DNA of 22,879 nt from Candidatus Puniceispirillum sp. (GCA_016778825.1 JADHOU010000001.1:1-22879); one strand, 5' to 3'; shown: positions 15,218 through 22,879, counted from the first letter of the stretch. The notes: a model not told the origin generated them from the sequence alone. Numbers and translations are program-made.

Positions 15218-15724
15218 TTATTGGTCGTCATATTGGCCAAGTTTCCCTTTGAAAAAGGCAGCCGCATTGCCATCAGTCTTGGTAATTGACATAACTTCAC
15301 CAACAAAAATTGTATGATCACCGCCATCATATTCGGCCCATGGCCGGCATTCCAGACTGCCAAGTGAATTGGCCAAAAGTGGTTGTCCATAGATGCCAAA
15401 ATGCCAATCAAATTTGGTAAAACGATCATTTTCCGCTGCGGCAAATGTCTGGCAAATGCCAAGCTGGTCAGCCGCCATGATATTGACCGCAAACCCACGA
15501 CAGCTTTGGAACAATGATAATTTATCATTCCGATTATCAAGTGACCATAAAATCAATGGCGGCGTCAAAGATACCGAATTAAAGGAATTTACCGTCAAGC
15601 CATAAGGAATGTTATCAGGGCCGGTAACTGTTACGATGGTGACACCAGTCAAATATTGGCCCATGACAGCACGCAAGGCAGCGCTTGCAACAGGTTGGTC
15701 ATCAGAGATAGCAGAATTTGTCAT
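15218..15724 (-). CDS. flavin reductase-like FMN-binding protein
   Basis: A 168-residue protein of the flavin reductase-like (HpaC/ActVB-type) split-barrel family. Family features are Y-L-T-G-V-T-I-V-T near residue 30 and G-L-T-V-N-S-F-N-S-V-S-L-T-P-P with L-W-S-L-D in the first half. The second half has F-A-V-N-I-M, the partner segment L-E-C-R and the terminal G-D-H-T-I-F-V-G-E-V. These enzymes use NAD(P)H to make free reduced flavin for a partner monooxygenase. None is visible here. It lies 45 bases upstream of the oxidoreductase::selD gene on the same strand, so it may belong to the selenium operon. ATG 15724 has GAGG five bases before it; an in-frame ATG at 15751 is less likely. The ligand and partner are unknown. 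Confidence 0.8.
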   Translation of the reverse strand: MTNSAISDDQPVASAALRAVMGQYLTGVTIVTVTGPDNIPYGLTVNSFNSVSLTPPLILWSLDNRNDKLSLFQSCRGFAVNIMAADQLGICQTFAAAENDRFTKFDWHFGIYGQPLLANSLGSLECRPWAEYDGGDHTIFVGEVMSITKTDGNAAAFFKGKLGQYDDQ

Positions 15725-15852
15725 GAAGGCCTCACGAAAGAAAATGATCAATTGATCTTGTCTATAGCTGGTAATTCCAAAACATCAGAATTCAAGCACA
15801 GCCTAATTACCCTAGTTTTTTTAGGTCTAGCACGGACGGGCTAGCGTCGCCA

Positions 15853-16767
15853 TCACGACTTGTGAAAGATTTTTACGATTGTTTTTATTTGGCGTTCCGA
15901 CACCACTTCGGCAAGGATCACCGCGATAAAAATCAGAACACAGCCAATAATAGCCATAAAAACAAGCCGTTCATCAAGCAACCACCAACCAAAAAAGGCG
16001 GCAAAGACCGATTCAAGCGATAGAATCAGCGCTGCCGCCGGTGCTGTTGTGTGGCGCTGCGCCACAAGTTGAATGGTGAAACCCAGTCCCACCGCGACAA
16101 TACCGGCAAAGGCAAGCTGGGGCAGCACCGGTACAAAATCAGCAGGCGATGGCGATTCAAGCGGCAGCATGATGATCCCTGCAATCACGGCTGTTACAAT
16201 CGATTGCAACGCCGATAGCTGAAACGGGGCATCAATCTGCGTCATTATTTTTTGGATAAGCAAAATATGGGCTGCCCAGAAAAAGGCACCGCCAACAATC
16301 AAAAGATCGCCAAATTGCGCTTCAAGACTTGAGGTGCCCGACAGCAAAAAACTACCAAGCAAGGAAATGACAACCGCCGGCCAAATATTCAGCGCGACAT
16401 GCCGGCGTAAGAACAAAGCGGCAATCAACGGCACCAAAGGTACATAAAGCGCGGTTAAAAACGCGGCATTGGCAACATTGGTATAAACAAGCGCGGTTTG
16501 CTGAAGCCCGATCCCACCAAACATAAAAATGCCAAGCCCAAATGCCCCAAGGCATATCTGCCGGTTCTGGCACATGGCGACAAACAGATTGACCTTTTTC
16601 ATTTCAAAAATGGCAAGCGGCAATAATACCGCCGCGCCAATGACATAACGGCCAAAGGTGAAGCCCATCGGCCCGATGGTTTCCATGCCGGTCTTTTGTG
16701 CAATGAAGGTTGCGCCCCAGAAAAGCGCAGCGCAACACAACAGAAAATTTGCCATTGCCCGTGACAT
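15853..16767 (-). CDS. EamA/DMT-family transporter
   Basis: A 304-residue polytopic membrane protein with about ten hydrophobic segments in two EamA repeats. The first repeat begins L-L-C-C-A-A-L-F-W-G-A-T-F and the second begins L-L-I-V-G-G-A-F-F-W-A-A-H. The second ends A-L-I-L-S-L-E-S-V-F-A-A with L-D-E-R. The family exports or imports small metabolites such as amino acids and nucleotide-like compounds. The substrate cannot be read from sequence. ATG 16767 is preceded by GGAG at five bases; the open frame reaches 16824, but the extension is not family-like. It is separated from the flavin reductase by 128 bases, so its link to the selenium cassette is uncertain. Confidence 0.85.
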   Translation of the reverse strand: MSRAMANFLLCCAALFWGATFIAQKTGMETIGPMGFTFGRYVIGAAVLLPLAIFEMKKVNLFVAMCQNRQICLGAFGLGIFMFGGIGLQQTALVYTNVANAAFLTALYVPLVPLIAALFLRRHVALNIWPAVVISLLGSFLLSGTSSLEAQFGDLLIVGGAFFWAAHILLIQKIMTQIDAPFQLSALQSIVTAVIAGIIMLPLESPSPADFVPVLPQLAFAGIVAVGLGFTIQLVAQRHTTAPAAALILSLESVFAAFFGWWLLDERLVFMAIIGCVLIFIAVILAEVVSERQIKTIVKIFHKS

Positions 16768-16909
16768 GACGTCTCCAGTCCACCCAAAAAGCGCAAGCAA
16801 AATTGCGCCATCCACACCGATCACATGCTTTTACCGATTTGGCGTGTCCCAAGCCTGCATAATAAATGCCGTAATAAGCAAATGGAAACACGTTCACGAG
16901 ATGTAGTTA

Positions 16910-16983
16910 TGGAGGCCCGGACCGGAATTGAACCGATGTACACGGTTTTGCAAACCGCTGCATAACCACTCTGCCACCGGGCC
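16910..16983 (-). tRNA. tRNA-Cys (anticodon GCA)
   Basis: A 74-base cloverleaf on the minus strand. The acceptor stem is GGCCCGG with CCGGGCC, discriminator T as expected for tRNA-Cys, and CCA is encoded. The anticodon stem GCGGT/ACCGT encloses loop TTGCAAA with anticodon GCA. The T arm contains GGTTCAATTCC. Confidence 0.94.
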
Positions 16984-17003
16984 GTAAGAAGCTATTTGCC
17001 GGT

Positions 17004-17030
17004 GATATACGATGATTTTGATAAGGTCAA
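17004..17030 (-). promoter_or_regulatory. possible promoter of tRNA-Cys
   Basis: On the minus strand TTGACC (17030-17025) and TATATC (17009-17004) are 15 bases apart, upstream of the tRNA 5' end at 16983. The spacing is short and the -10 is imperfect. Confidence 0.35.
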
Positions 17031-17209
17031 CGACCTAAACCAAAGGTGTCAAGCAATTCCTCATAAAATTAGAAATCTCTGATGCAAAACTTAATGCTGG
17101 TAATTTCAGGGCGTCTATTAGCACTCACTAAATGCGAGATAAAATATCGTGACAATCAAACCAGCCAAGTCCAGCAAACCCCCGAAAATACGCGTATCGC
17201 TGCTTTTGG

Positions 17210-17347
17210 CGGGTCGGGGCAAGGGTTATGGTTCTCCGTGATGGATAATCTTCATTTATGCAGAGGCCCCCAGATTGACAGTATTTGCGGTCAATATGTT
17301 GAGTGGGGCGGGCAGTCCTCTGACCCCACGGTTACACTTGCCCACCG
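17210..17347 (+). ncRNA. candidate structured RNA in the 514-bp gap before pcm
   Basis: The 16984-17497 gap holds no gene I can support. Inside it, five pairs of complementary segments nest in order around one centre. GGGCAAG (17217-17223) pairs with CTTGCCC (17337-17343), and CCGTG (17236-17240) with CACGG (17327-17331). CAGAGG (17261-17266) pairs with CCTCTG (17317-17322), and CCCCA (17268-17272) with TGGGG (17304-17308). ATTGAC (17274-17279) pairs with GTCAAT (17290-17295). An outer CGGGT/ACCG extends the rod. The long helix, with an asymmetric internal bubble (20 bases on one side, 4 on the other), recalls 6S RNA in shape. I cannot match conserved 6S sequence, and the strand is a guess because a palindromic fold looks alike on both. 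A separate hairpin and the palindrome ATACGCGTAT (17188-17197) lie just before it. Confidence 0.3.
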
Positions 17348-17497
17348 ATCTAAAATTAATGTCGGCAAACATCCTGAATATTGTCAGCTTGAATAGCTGT
17401 CATTCTAGGATTATAAGAAACGATTAACGCAGAGGTTCACAAGCAGAACGTCGCCGAAACCGCATGGCGTATCAAAAAATATAAAGAGTTATCGAAC

Positions 17498-18163
17498 ATG
17501 AACCAGAGCCCGTTTGAAATCGCCCGCAAAATGATGGTGGATTGCCAAATTCGTCCATCAAAAGTCACTGACCAGAATGTTCTTGATGCGTTTTTGGCGG
17601 TGCCACGTGAAGCTTTTGTCAGCAAGCATCACCAGGCTGTTGCCTATATTGACGAAGATTTGCCGCTGTCGAACGGACGCAATTTAATGGAGCCTATGGT
17701 TCTGGCACGGCTTGTTCAGGCGCTTGAAATTCGCGCTGGTGACAATGTGCTTGTCGTTGGCGCCGCCAGCGGCTACGGCAGCGCCATCATCGCGCACATG
17801 GCCGGATCGGTTATTGCGGTCGAAACCCGCGCGCAAACCGTTGAAAAAGCGCAAGAAATTCTCGTTGCGCATGGTATTGACAATGCTGCTGTCGTGAAAT
17901 CGCGTCTTGTTGACGGCTATGCAGATGAGGGACCATATGACCAGATTTTAGTTGAAGGCGGCGTTGAGACCATGCCCGCATCATTGCTGCAACAATTAGC
18001 GCCAAAGGGACGATTGGCGGCGGTTTATCGGCCGCATGATGCGCCGATTGGCGTTGCGAGCCTTTGGAGACGGTCAGGAAATGATTTCACTCGAAAATCA
18101 CTTTTTGATGCGAGCGTTCCAAATCTTGATGAATTTAACAAAAAACCAGAATTCACCTTTTAA
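17498..18163 (+). CDS. pcm: protein-L-isoaspartate O-methyltransferase family protein
   Basis: A 221-residue class I SAM-dependent methyltransferase. The N-terminus M-V-D-C-Q-I-R-P-S-K-V-T and V-P-R-E-A-F-V are typical of the PCMT family. The SAM loop reads V-L-V-V-G-A-A-S-G-Y-G-S-A near residue 85, and the acidic end of strand two is in V-E-T-R. The usual T-A-A-A-P-like motif is replaced by V-E-G-G-V-E-T-M-P, a variant of the short alphaproteobacterial form. True isoaspartate repair activity is therefore likely but not certain. It is followed after 18 bases by tolC, the usual alphaproteobacterial neighbour. The upstream 514 bases may hold its promoter, but I cannot point to one. Confidence 0.85.
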   Translation: MNQSPFEIARKMMVDCQIRPSKVTDQNVLDAFLAVPREAFVSKHHQAVAYIDEDLPLSNGRNLMEPMVLARLVQALEIRAGDNVLVVGAASGYGSAIIAHMAGSVIAVETRAQTVEKAQEILVAHGIDNAAVVKSRLVDGYADEGPYDQILVEGGVETMPASLLQQLAPKGRLAAVYRPHDAPIGVASLWRRSGNDFTRKSLFDASVPNLDEFNKKPEFTF

Positions 18164-18181
18164 GGGATTGGTAAAAACGAC

Positions 18182-19561
18182 ATGTCTATGCTGAAGATTC
18201 GCCGAACCGTCAAAGCAGCAATTTTAATTGGATGCATCGGGATAACTTCATCACCAGTATTGGCCATATCGCTTGACGAGGCGCTGCGCGCCAGTCTGAA
18301 AAATTCTTCGGCGCTTGCCGCTGCGCGTCAAAGCTGGCTTGCAACGCGTGAAGCCATTGGCACGAATACATCAACGACTGATCTGACAGCGCGGTTAAAC
18401 GCCACCGGTTCAGTTGGCCAAATCGACAGCAAGGCTGGCCAAGGCTTTAACAAATCCCAATATGTATCAACTGGCGTAACCTTGTCAAAAAACCTTTATG
18501 ATGGAGGTCAGACCAAAGAAAAGGTGCGTCTTGCCGAAATCAATCTTCAGCAAGCGTCAGCAATCTACGCCAAAACCGAGCAGGGGGTTATTCTTGGCAC
18601 GATCGAAGCCTATCTAAATGTTTTGAAGGCAGGACGTGAGGTCAAGCTGCATGCCCGTAATCTTACCCGGCTTAAAGCGCATGTAACTGCAGCCAAAATT
18701 CGGGTTGATGCAGGCGCTGCCACACCAACAAGGCTGGCTGAAGCCCGCGCCAGATATGCCCGCGCCCAATCAGATTCAATCCTTGCCGAAACAAGATTGT
18801 CCAATGCCGAAGACAGCTTTCGGTCACTAACGGGCAAAGATGCAAGCGACTTCATCGAACCGTCAATTACGGGGAATTTGCCGATTGATCTTCTTGATGC
18901 CGAAACAAAAGCGCAAGAAGCCCACCCTGATATCTTGGCCGCGGTTGCAGCTGAACGCGCTGCCGATCAGGCCTTCAACACATTACAAGCCGCGGTTCGC
19001 CCGACTTTGGCCTTTAGCCTTTCTGCCAATACGAGAGCGGGAACGGGCACAACGCTTGACCGCGATGAAGTTGCCGCGCAATTGGTGTTTTCATCACCGC
19101 TTTTATCAACCAATGCCACCAGTTCAACATCGCGCCGGATCGCCGCCAGTTTCAAACAAGCAAAATTGGACCGTGTCGAGGCAACGCGGAAAATCGAAGT
19201 TGCCGCACGCGAAGCCTTTCGCAATTGGCAATCAACCGGCATTCGTGTTGATGCGGTCACCAGCGAGATTGAGGCATTTCGCCTTGTCGCCAAAGGGATC
19301 GCCAGCGAAGCACAATTCGGTCAAAAGACCACGCTTGACCTGCTTGATGCCGAAAAAGATGTCAATGACGCCGAATTAAGTCTTGTTTCGGCTGAACATA
19401 ACCAGCTTCTTGCCGCCTTTCGCCTTAAAGCAGCGATTGGCAGCCTAACCGCCGAACAGATGGGGCTTGTCGATGTTTTGGGGCAACTGTCCGATATGCC
19501 GCCGGCTCCATCGCCATTTTATAACGCATTCCCATTTGGTCGCAAGCCGATTACCGACTAG
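18182..19561 (+). CDS. tolC: TolC-family outer membrane channel protein
   Basis: A 459-residue outer membrane efflux protein. A signal peptide (basic M-S-M-L-K-I-R-R-T, then a hydrophobic core) has a likely cleavage after S-P-V-L-A. Two long helical repeats of the OEP family follow. The first begins I-S-L-D-E-A-L-R-A-S and includes K-N-L-Y-D-G-G-Q-T and the conserved R-V-D-A-G-A-A-T-P-T. The second has F-S-S-P-L-L-S-T-N-A and G-Q-K-T-T-L-D-L-L-D-A-E-K-D-V. It forms the periplasm-spanning outer membrane exit duct for type I secretion and RND pumps. No inner-membrane partner is nearby. It sits between pcm and the popZ-like gene; its TAG stop is directly followed by the next ATG. An in-frame ATG at 18188 is an alternative start. 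Confidence 0.92.
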   Translation: MSMLKIRRTVKAAILIGCIGITSSPVLAISLDEALRASLKNSSALAAARQSWLATREAIGTNTSTTDLTARLNATGSVGQIDSKAGQGFNKSQYVSTGVTLSKNLYDGGQTKEKVRLAEINLQQASAIYAKTEQGVILGTIEAYLNVLKAGREVKLHARNLTRLKAHVTAAKIRVDAGAATPTRLAEARARYARAQSDSILAETRLSNAEDSFRSLTGKDASDFIEPSITGNLPIDLLDAETKAQEAHPDILAAVAAERAADQAFNTLQAAVRPTLAFSLSANTRAGTGTTLDRDEVAAQLVFSSPLLSTNATSSTSRRIAASFKQAKLDRVEATRKIEVAAREAFRNWQSTGIRVDAVTSEIEAFRLVAKGIASEAQFGQKTTLDLLDAEKDVNDAELSLVSAEHNQLLAAFRLKAAIGSLTAEQMGLVDVLGQLSDMPPAPSPFYNAFPFGRKPITD

Positions 19562-20092
19562 ATGGGCATTTTCAGCGGCCTATCTGGAATGATTGAAACC
19601 GCAAGGGCCATAGCCGTACCAAATGATGCGTTGTCGTCATCCCGCAAATTGATCCCGCTTGAAAATGTGGTTTGGCGCTCAACTGACCCGTCACTTGCTG
19701 CGATTGATCCTTTGCCCCGTCACCGTCGAAATGGTCATAACATTGGCAATCTTCCTGATATCATTGACCTTAGCGAAGTTGTGATGAATCCAAGCGTTGT
19801 GCCTTCTAAAGTGCATTGTCAAAATGCTGACCGGTCGGATCAGGCCGGAAAATCCGCCAAAACACCAGCATCACCGCAACAATCACCGCAGCCAAAGCCA
19901 AGCGGTGAAGTGGGTCAATCAAACCAAAATCAGCCATCTTCAAAACCGCATGATGATTTTTAATCCAGCCTTCGCCAGCAGCTTTATGCCATGATTGATC
20001 ACTGGCTTGACGAGAATATGGCTAATTTGGTTGAAGATGCGTTGCAAGCCACCCCACAAAGTCGTACAAAACCTGTCGATAAACCGGAATAA
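19562..20092 (+). pseudogene. popZ: popZ-like (DUF2497) gene interrupted by an in-frame TAA
   Basis: The first part (19562-19963, 133 codons) starts with ATG immediately after the tolC stop. It contains I-I-D-L-S-E-V-V, like the L-x-L-T-x-V-V of PopZ proteins, and then a proline- and serine-rich linker ending K-P-H-D-D-F before TAA at 19961-19963. Reading on in the same frame gives S-S-L-R-Q-Q-L-Y-A-M-I and W-L-D-E-N-M-A-N-L-V-E-D-A-L, then a stop at 20092. This second part is the conserved C-terminal DUF2497 motif, and no start codon with a binding site precedes it. PopZ organises the cell poles of Alphaproteobacteria through C-terminal oligomerisation, so loss of this part should destroy function. 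The usual N-terminal M-E-E-I-L-A-S-I-R helix is also missing. The position between tolC and valS supports the identity. Real nonsense mutation, readthrough and sequencing error all remain possible. Confidence 0.7.
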
Positions 20093-20194
20093 ACCTGTCA
20101 TCAGTCGTTGATGGCAAAGACCTTTTAATATGACGATTGTTGGGCAAGCCTGATATTTTATCGTCCAACCACTGATAATGACCAATCTGGAACC

Positions 20195-22852
20195 ATGACC
20201 GAGCCAACTTTAGCCAAAACCTACGATCCGAAATCCATTGAAGCAAACTGGTATGAAACATGGCTAGATAGCGGTCATTTCGCCTGTGCGCCTGAATCAT
20301 CGGCAACGCCTTATACCATTATGATGCCGCCGCCAAATGTGACTGGCAGCCTGCATATGGGGCATGCGCTTACCTTTACTTTGCAAGATTTGCTGATCCG
20401 CTATCATCGTATGGCTGGACGCGACGCCTTATGGCAGCCCGGAACCGATCATGCTGGCATTGCAACGCAAATGGTCGTTGAACGCCAACTTGCCGGAAAG
20501 AACATTAACCGCAGTGATCTGGGGCGGGAGGGCTTTGTCGAAAAAATCTGGGAATGGAAGGCCGAATCTGGCGGCATGATCCATAAACAGCTTCGCCGCC
20601 TCGGGGCCTCGGCTGACTGGCAGCGCGAACGTTTTACCATGGATGACGGGCTGTCGGCAGCAGTGATCAAAACCTTTGTGCAAATGCATCGTGAAGGGCT
20701 CATTTATCGTGACAAGCGTTTGGTGAATTGGGATCCAAAGCTAATGACGGCCATTTCCGACCTTGAGGTTGAACAGATTGAACAAAAAAGTTCAATGTGG
20801 CACATTAGATACCGGATTGAAGGCACTGAAAATGAATATATTTCCATTGCCACGACACGTCCTGAAACAATGCTTGGTGATGGCGCTGTTGCGGTTAATC
20901 CCGAAGATGAGCGCTATCAGCGACTGATTGGCAAAATGGCCATTCTGCCATTGTCAAACCGGCCAATCCCGATCATTGCTGATGAATATGCCAAAATGGA
21001 TAAAGGTTCAGGCGCGGTGAAAATCACACCAGCGCATGATTTCAACGATTTTGAGGTTGGCCGCCGGCATGATTTGCCATTGATCAATCTGATGACCGCC
21101 ACCGCCGCGATGGAATCGATCCCAGAAATTCCAACAAAATATCAAGGGCTTGACCGGTATGATGCGCGGCGTCTGATTTTGGAAGATCTTGAGGCTGAAG
21201 GCATGTTGGTTCAAGAAGAAATTCTTGATAATGTGGTGCCGCATGGTGACCGTTCAGGCGTTGTAATCGAACCATGGCTTATGGATCAGTGGTATGTGAA
21301 TGCCGAAAAGCTGGCGCAGCCAGCGATCAAAGCCATTGAGGATGGCCGCACCAAATTTGTGCCGGAGCGTTGGAACAAGACCTATTTTGAATGGATGCGC
21401 AATATCCAACCGTGGTGTATTTCGCGCCAGCTTTGGTGGGGTCACCGGATTCCAGCATGGTATGGGCCAGACGGGCAGGTTTTTGTCGAAGCGAATGAAG
21501 ATGATGCTTTTGCTTCAGCAACCAAACATTATGGCAAGGCGGTCGAACTGACCCGCGATAATGATGTTTTGGACACATGGTTTTCAAGCGGCTTATGGCC
21601 GTTTTCAACGCTTGGCTGGCCAGATAAAACGGCTGAATTAAAACGCTATTATCCGGGCGATGTTCTTGTAACCGGTTTTGATATTATCTTTTTCTGGGTT
21701 GCCCGCATGATGATGATGGGCATGCATTTCATGGATGGCGAAGTGCCGTTCCGTGAGGTCTATATCCATGCGCTGGTTCGCGACGAAAAAGGCCAGAAAA
21801 TGTCGAAATCCAAAGGCAATGTTCTCGATCCGTTGGAACTTATCGATCAATATGGTGCCGATTCTTTGCGGTTCACCTTGGCGGCGATGGCAGCGCAGGG
21901 CCGCGACATCAAAATGTCGACAACACGGCTTGAGGGTTACCGGAATTTTACCACCAAAATCTGGAATGCTTGTCGCTTTTTGCAGATGAATGGCTGCACC
22001 GGATCGGCGGCAATCGACCTGTCGGCTGTCAAGGAACCAATCAATAAATGGATCGTGTCTGAATATAATGATGCAATTGAAAAAACCACCAAGGCGATTG
22101 AGCTTTACCGGTTTAACGAAGCTTCTGACGCGCTTTATCATTTCATCTGGAATTCCTATTGCAATTGGTATGTCGAGCTTATCAAACCAAGCCTGACCGA
22201 TGATGCTGCCAATGCCGCGGCTGAAACACGCGCCACTGCCAGCACCATTTTGGAAGGCACTTTGCGCCTGCTTCACCCGTTCATGCCTTTCCTGACTGAG
22301 GAACTGAACCGTGAAATCTTTGCAAGCGATGATATGTTGATTGCCGCAAGCTGGCCTAAGCCGGTGACGGCAGATGAGGGAAGTGCGGTTATTGAATTGC
22401 GGTTCTTGATTCAGCTTATTACCGAAATCCGCTATATTCGCGCTGAAATGAATGTTCCTTTATCGGCCAAGCCGACCTTGCATTTGCGCGGGATAACCGA
22501 TCTTCAGCAACGCGCGATCGACAACCAACAGGGTGCCTTGTTACGTTTGGCGAGGCTTGACGGCATTGCCCCTGTCGATAGCTTTGCCAAAGGCAGCGCA
22601 CGCGGTAGTGTTGATGGCTTGGAAATTGGTCTTCCGCTTGCCGATATTCTGGATTTGACCGCCGAGGCAGCGCGCCTCAAAAAAGAAATTGGCGGAGTCA
22701 CCGCCGAAATTGAAAAAATTTCAAGAAAGCTAGATAATCCGGGCTTTATTGCCAAAGCCCCCGAAGATGTTGTGGCTGAAAACCGCCGCCGTCTTGACGA
22801 GGAAAATACACGCCTAAATGGCCTAACCGCTGCCTTGAAACGGCTTGGTTAA
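20195..22852 (+). CDS. valS: valine--tRNA ligase
   Basis: A complete 885-residue class I aminoacyl-tRNA synthetase that charges tRNA-Val. The N-terminus has the family's K-T-Y-D-P-K-S-I-E. The HIGH-type signature H-M-G-H is at residues 54-57 after P-P-P-N-V-T-G. The CP1 editing domain contains T-T-R-P-E-T-M-L-G-D. The K-M-S-K-S loop is at 535-539. The anticodon-binding helical domain follows and the C-terminus is a coiled coil rich in E, K and R (about 820-885). The length is slightly below E. coli ValS. ATG 20195 is preceded by GGA. The 102 bases upstream carry two short complementary pairs that could form a pseudoknot. The gene ends 27 bases before the window edge. Confidence 0.97.
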   Translation: MTEPTLAKTYDPKSIEANWYETWLDSGHFACAPESSATPYTIMMPPPNVTGSLHMGHALTFTLQDLLIRYHRMAGRDALWQPGTDHAGIATQMVVERQLAGKNINRSDLGREGFVEKIWEWKAESGGMIHKQLRRLGASADWQRERFTMDDGLSAAVIKTFVQMHREGLIYRDKRLVNWDPKLMTAISDLEVEQIEQKSSMWHIRYRIEGTENEYISIATTRPETMLGDGAVAVNPEDERYQRLIGKMAILPLSNRPIPIIADEYAKMDKGSGAVKITPAHDFNDFEVGRRHDLPLINLMTATAAMESIPEIPTKYQGLDRYDARRLILEDLEAEGMLVQEEILDNVVPHGDRSGVVIEPWLMDQWYVNAEKLAQPAIKAIEDGRTKFVPERWNKTYFEWMRNIQPWCISRQLWWGHRIPAWYGPDGQVFVEANEDDAFASATKHYGKAVELTRDNDVLDTWFSSGLWPFSTLGWPDKTAELKRYYPGDVLVTGFDIIFFWVARMMMMGMHFMDGEVPFREVYIHALVRDEKGQKMSKSKGNVLDPLELIDQYGADSLRFTLAAMAAQGRDIKMSTTRLEGYRNFTTKIWNACRFLQMNGCTGSAAIDLSAVKEPINKWIVSEYNDAIEKTTKAIELYRFNEASDALYHFIWNSYCNWYVELIKPSLTDDAANAAAETRATASTILEGTLRLLHPFMPFLTEELNREIFASDDMLIAASWPKPVTADEGSAVIELRFLIQLITEIRYIRAEMNVPLSAKPTLHLRGITDLQQRAIDNQQGALLRLARLDGIAPVDSFAKGSARGSVDGLEIGLPLADILDLTAEAARLKKEIGGVTAEIEKISRKLDNPGFIAKAPEDVVAENRRRLDEENTRLNGLTAALKRLG

Positions 22853-22879
22853 GCCAAAGACAGCCATTTGATCGGGTCG

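Noticed and set aside
17217..17343. Firm assignment of the structured region as 6S RNA
   Set aside because: Short stretches resemble parts of E. coli 6S RNA but occur in the opposite order, so the likeness is probably coincidental; only the general shape remains.
17082..17396. 104-codon frame on the plus strand in the gap before pcm
   Set aside because: No binding site of note, no recognisable motif, and the sequence is better explained by nested inverted repeats.
19961..19963. Recoding of the popZ-like stop as selenocysteine or pyrrolysine
   Set aside because: The stop is TAA, which neither system uses, and the flanking sequence stays in the same frame, so programmed frameshifting is not needed either.
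1..22879. CRISPR array, insertion sequence or prophage
   Set aside because: No regularly spaced identical repeats with unique spacers, no transposase or integrase frame, and no phage structural genes were seen.

Overview
The window looks like chromosomal DNA of a marine-type alphaproteobacterium of moderate GC. The block pcm - tolC - popZ-like gene - valS near the right end is an arrangement I know from Alphaproteobacteria. The mix of a DUF3445 oxidative N-demethylase, an L-threonate dehydrogenase homologue and a selenouridine cassette would fit a SAR116/Puniceispirillum-like organism, but that placement is inference. I see no phage, transposon or CRISPR.

Layout. (1) 1-2700, + strand: a 54-residue lipoprotein, a five-unit 16-bp tandem repeat, a DUF3445 heme N-demethylase, a 36-residue lipoprotein with a clear terminator, and an LtnD-like dehydrogenase. 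(2) 2722-4650, - strand: a sulfur pair, cysteine synthase followed by 3-mercaptopyruvate sulfurtransferase. A SixA-type phosphohistidine phosphatase diverges from it at 4917-5420. (3) 5570-11118, + strand: a tightly packed histidine operon led by a TrpR/YerC-family regulator, in the order regulator - hisG - hisC::hisB(IGPD) - hisH - hisA - hisF - hisIE. (4) 11559-16983, - strand: tRNA-Asn(GTT), then a selenium cassette (mnmH, an oxidoreductase::selD fusion and a flavin reductase), an EamA transporter and tRNA-Cys(GCA). (5) 16984-17497: a 514-bp stretch without a convincing gene but with nested inverted repeats that could fold into a rod-like RNA. (6) 17498-22852, + strand: pcm, tolC, a popZ-like gene interrupted by an in-frame stop, and valS.

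How the genes work together. The histidine operon encodes ATP-PRPP transferase, the HisH/HisF synthase, HisA, the bifunctional HisIE, the aminotransferase and the dehydratase. It has no hisD and no histidinol-phosphate phosphatase. By recalled sequence resemblance its proteins are close to the E. coli type (long HisG, fused HisIE, IGPD like the C-terminal half of E. coli HisB). The aminotransferase is fused directly to the IGPD, where E. coli has a phosphatase domain. This looks like the product of a deletion in a G-D-C-B operon. The regulator overlaps hisG by ATGA, and an inverted repeat lies at its presumed promoter, so autoregulation of the operon by a HisR-like TrpR-family repressor is the simplest reading.

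The selenium cassette has the two enzymes needed to make 2-selenouridine in tRNA: SelD makes selenophosphate and MnmH uses it. SelD carries Cys, not selenocysteine, at its catalytic position. No selA, selB or selC is visible in the window.

The strongest candidates for something new are the HisC-IGPD fusion with its dedicated TrpR-family regulator, the split popZ-like gene, and the structured noncoding stretch before pcm.
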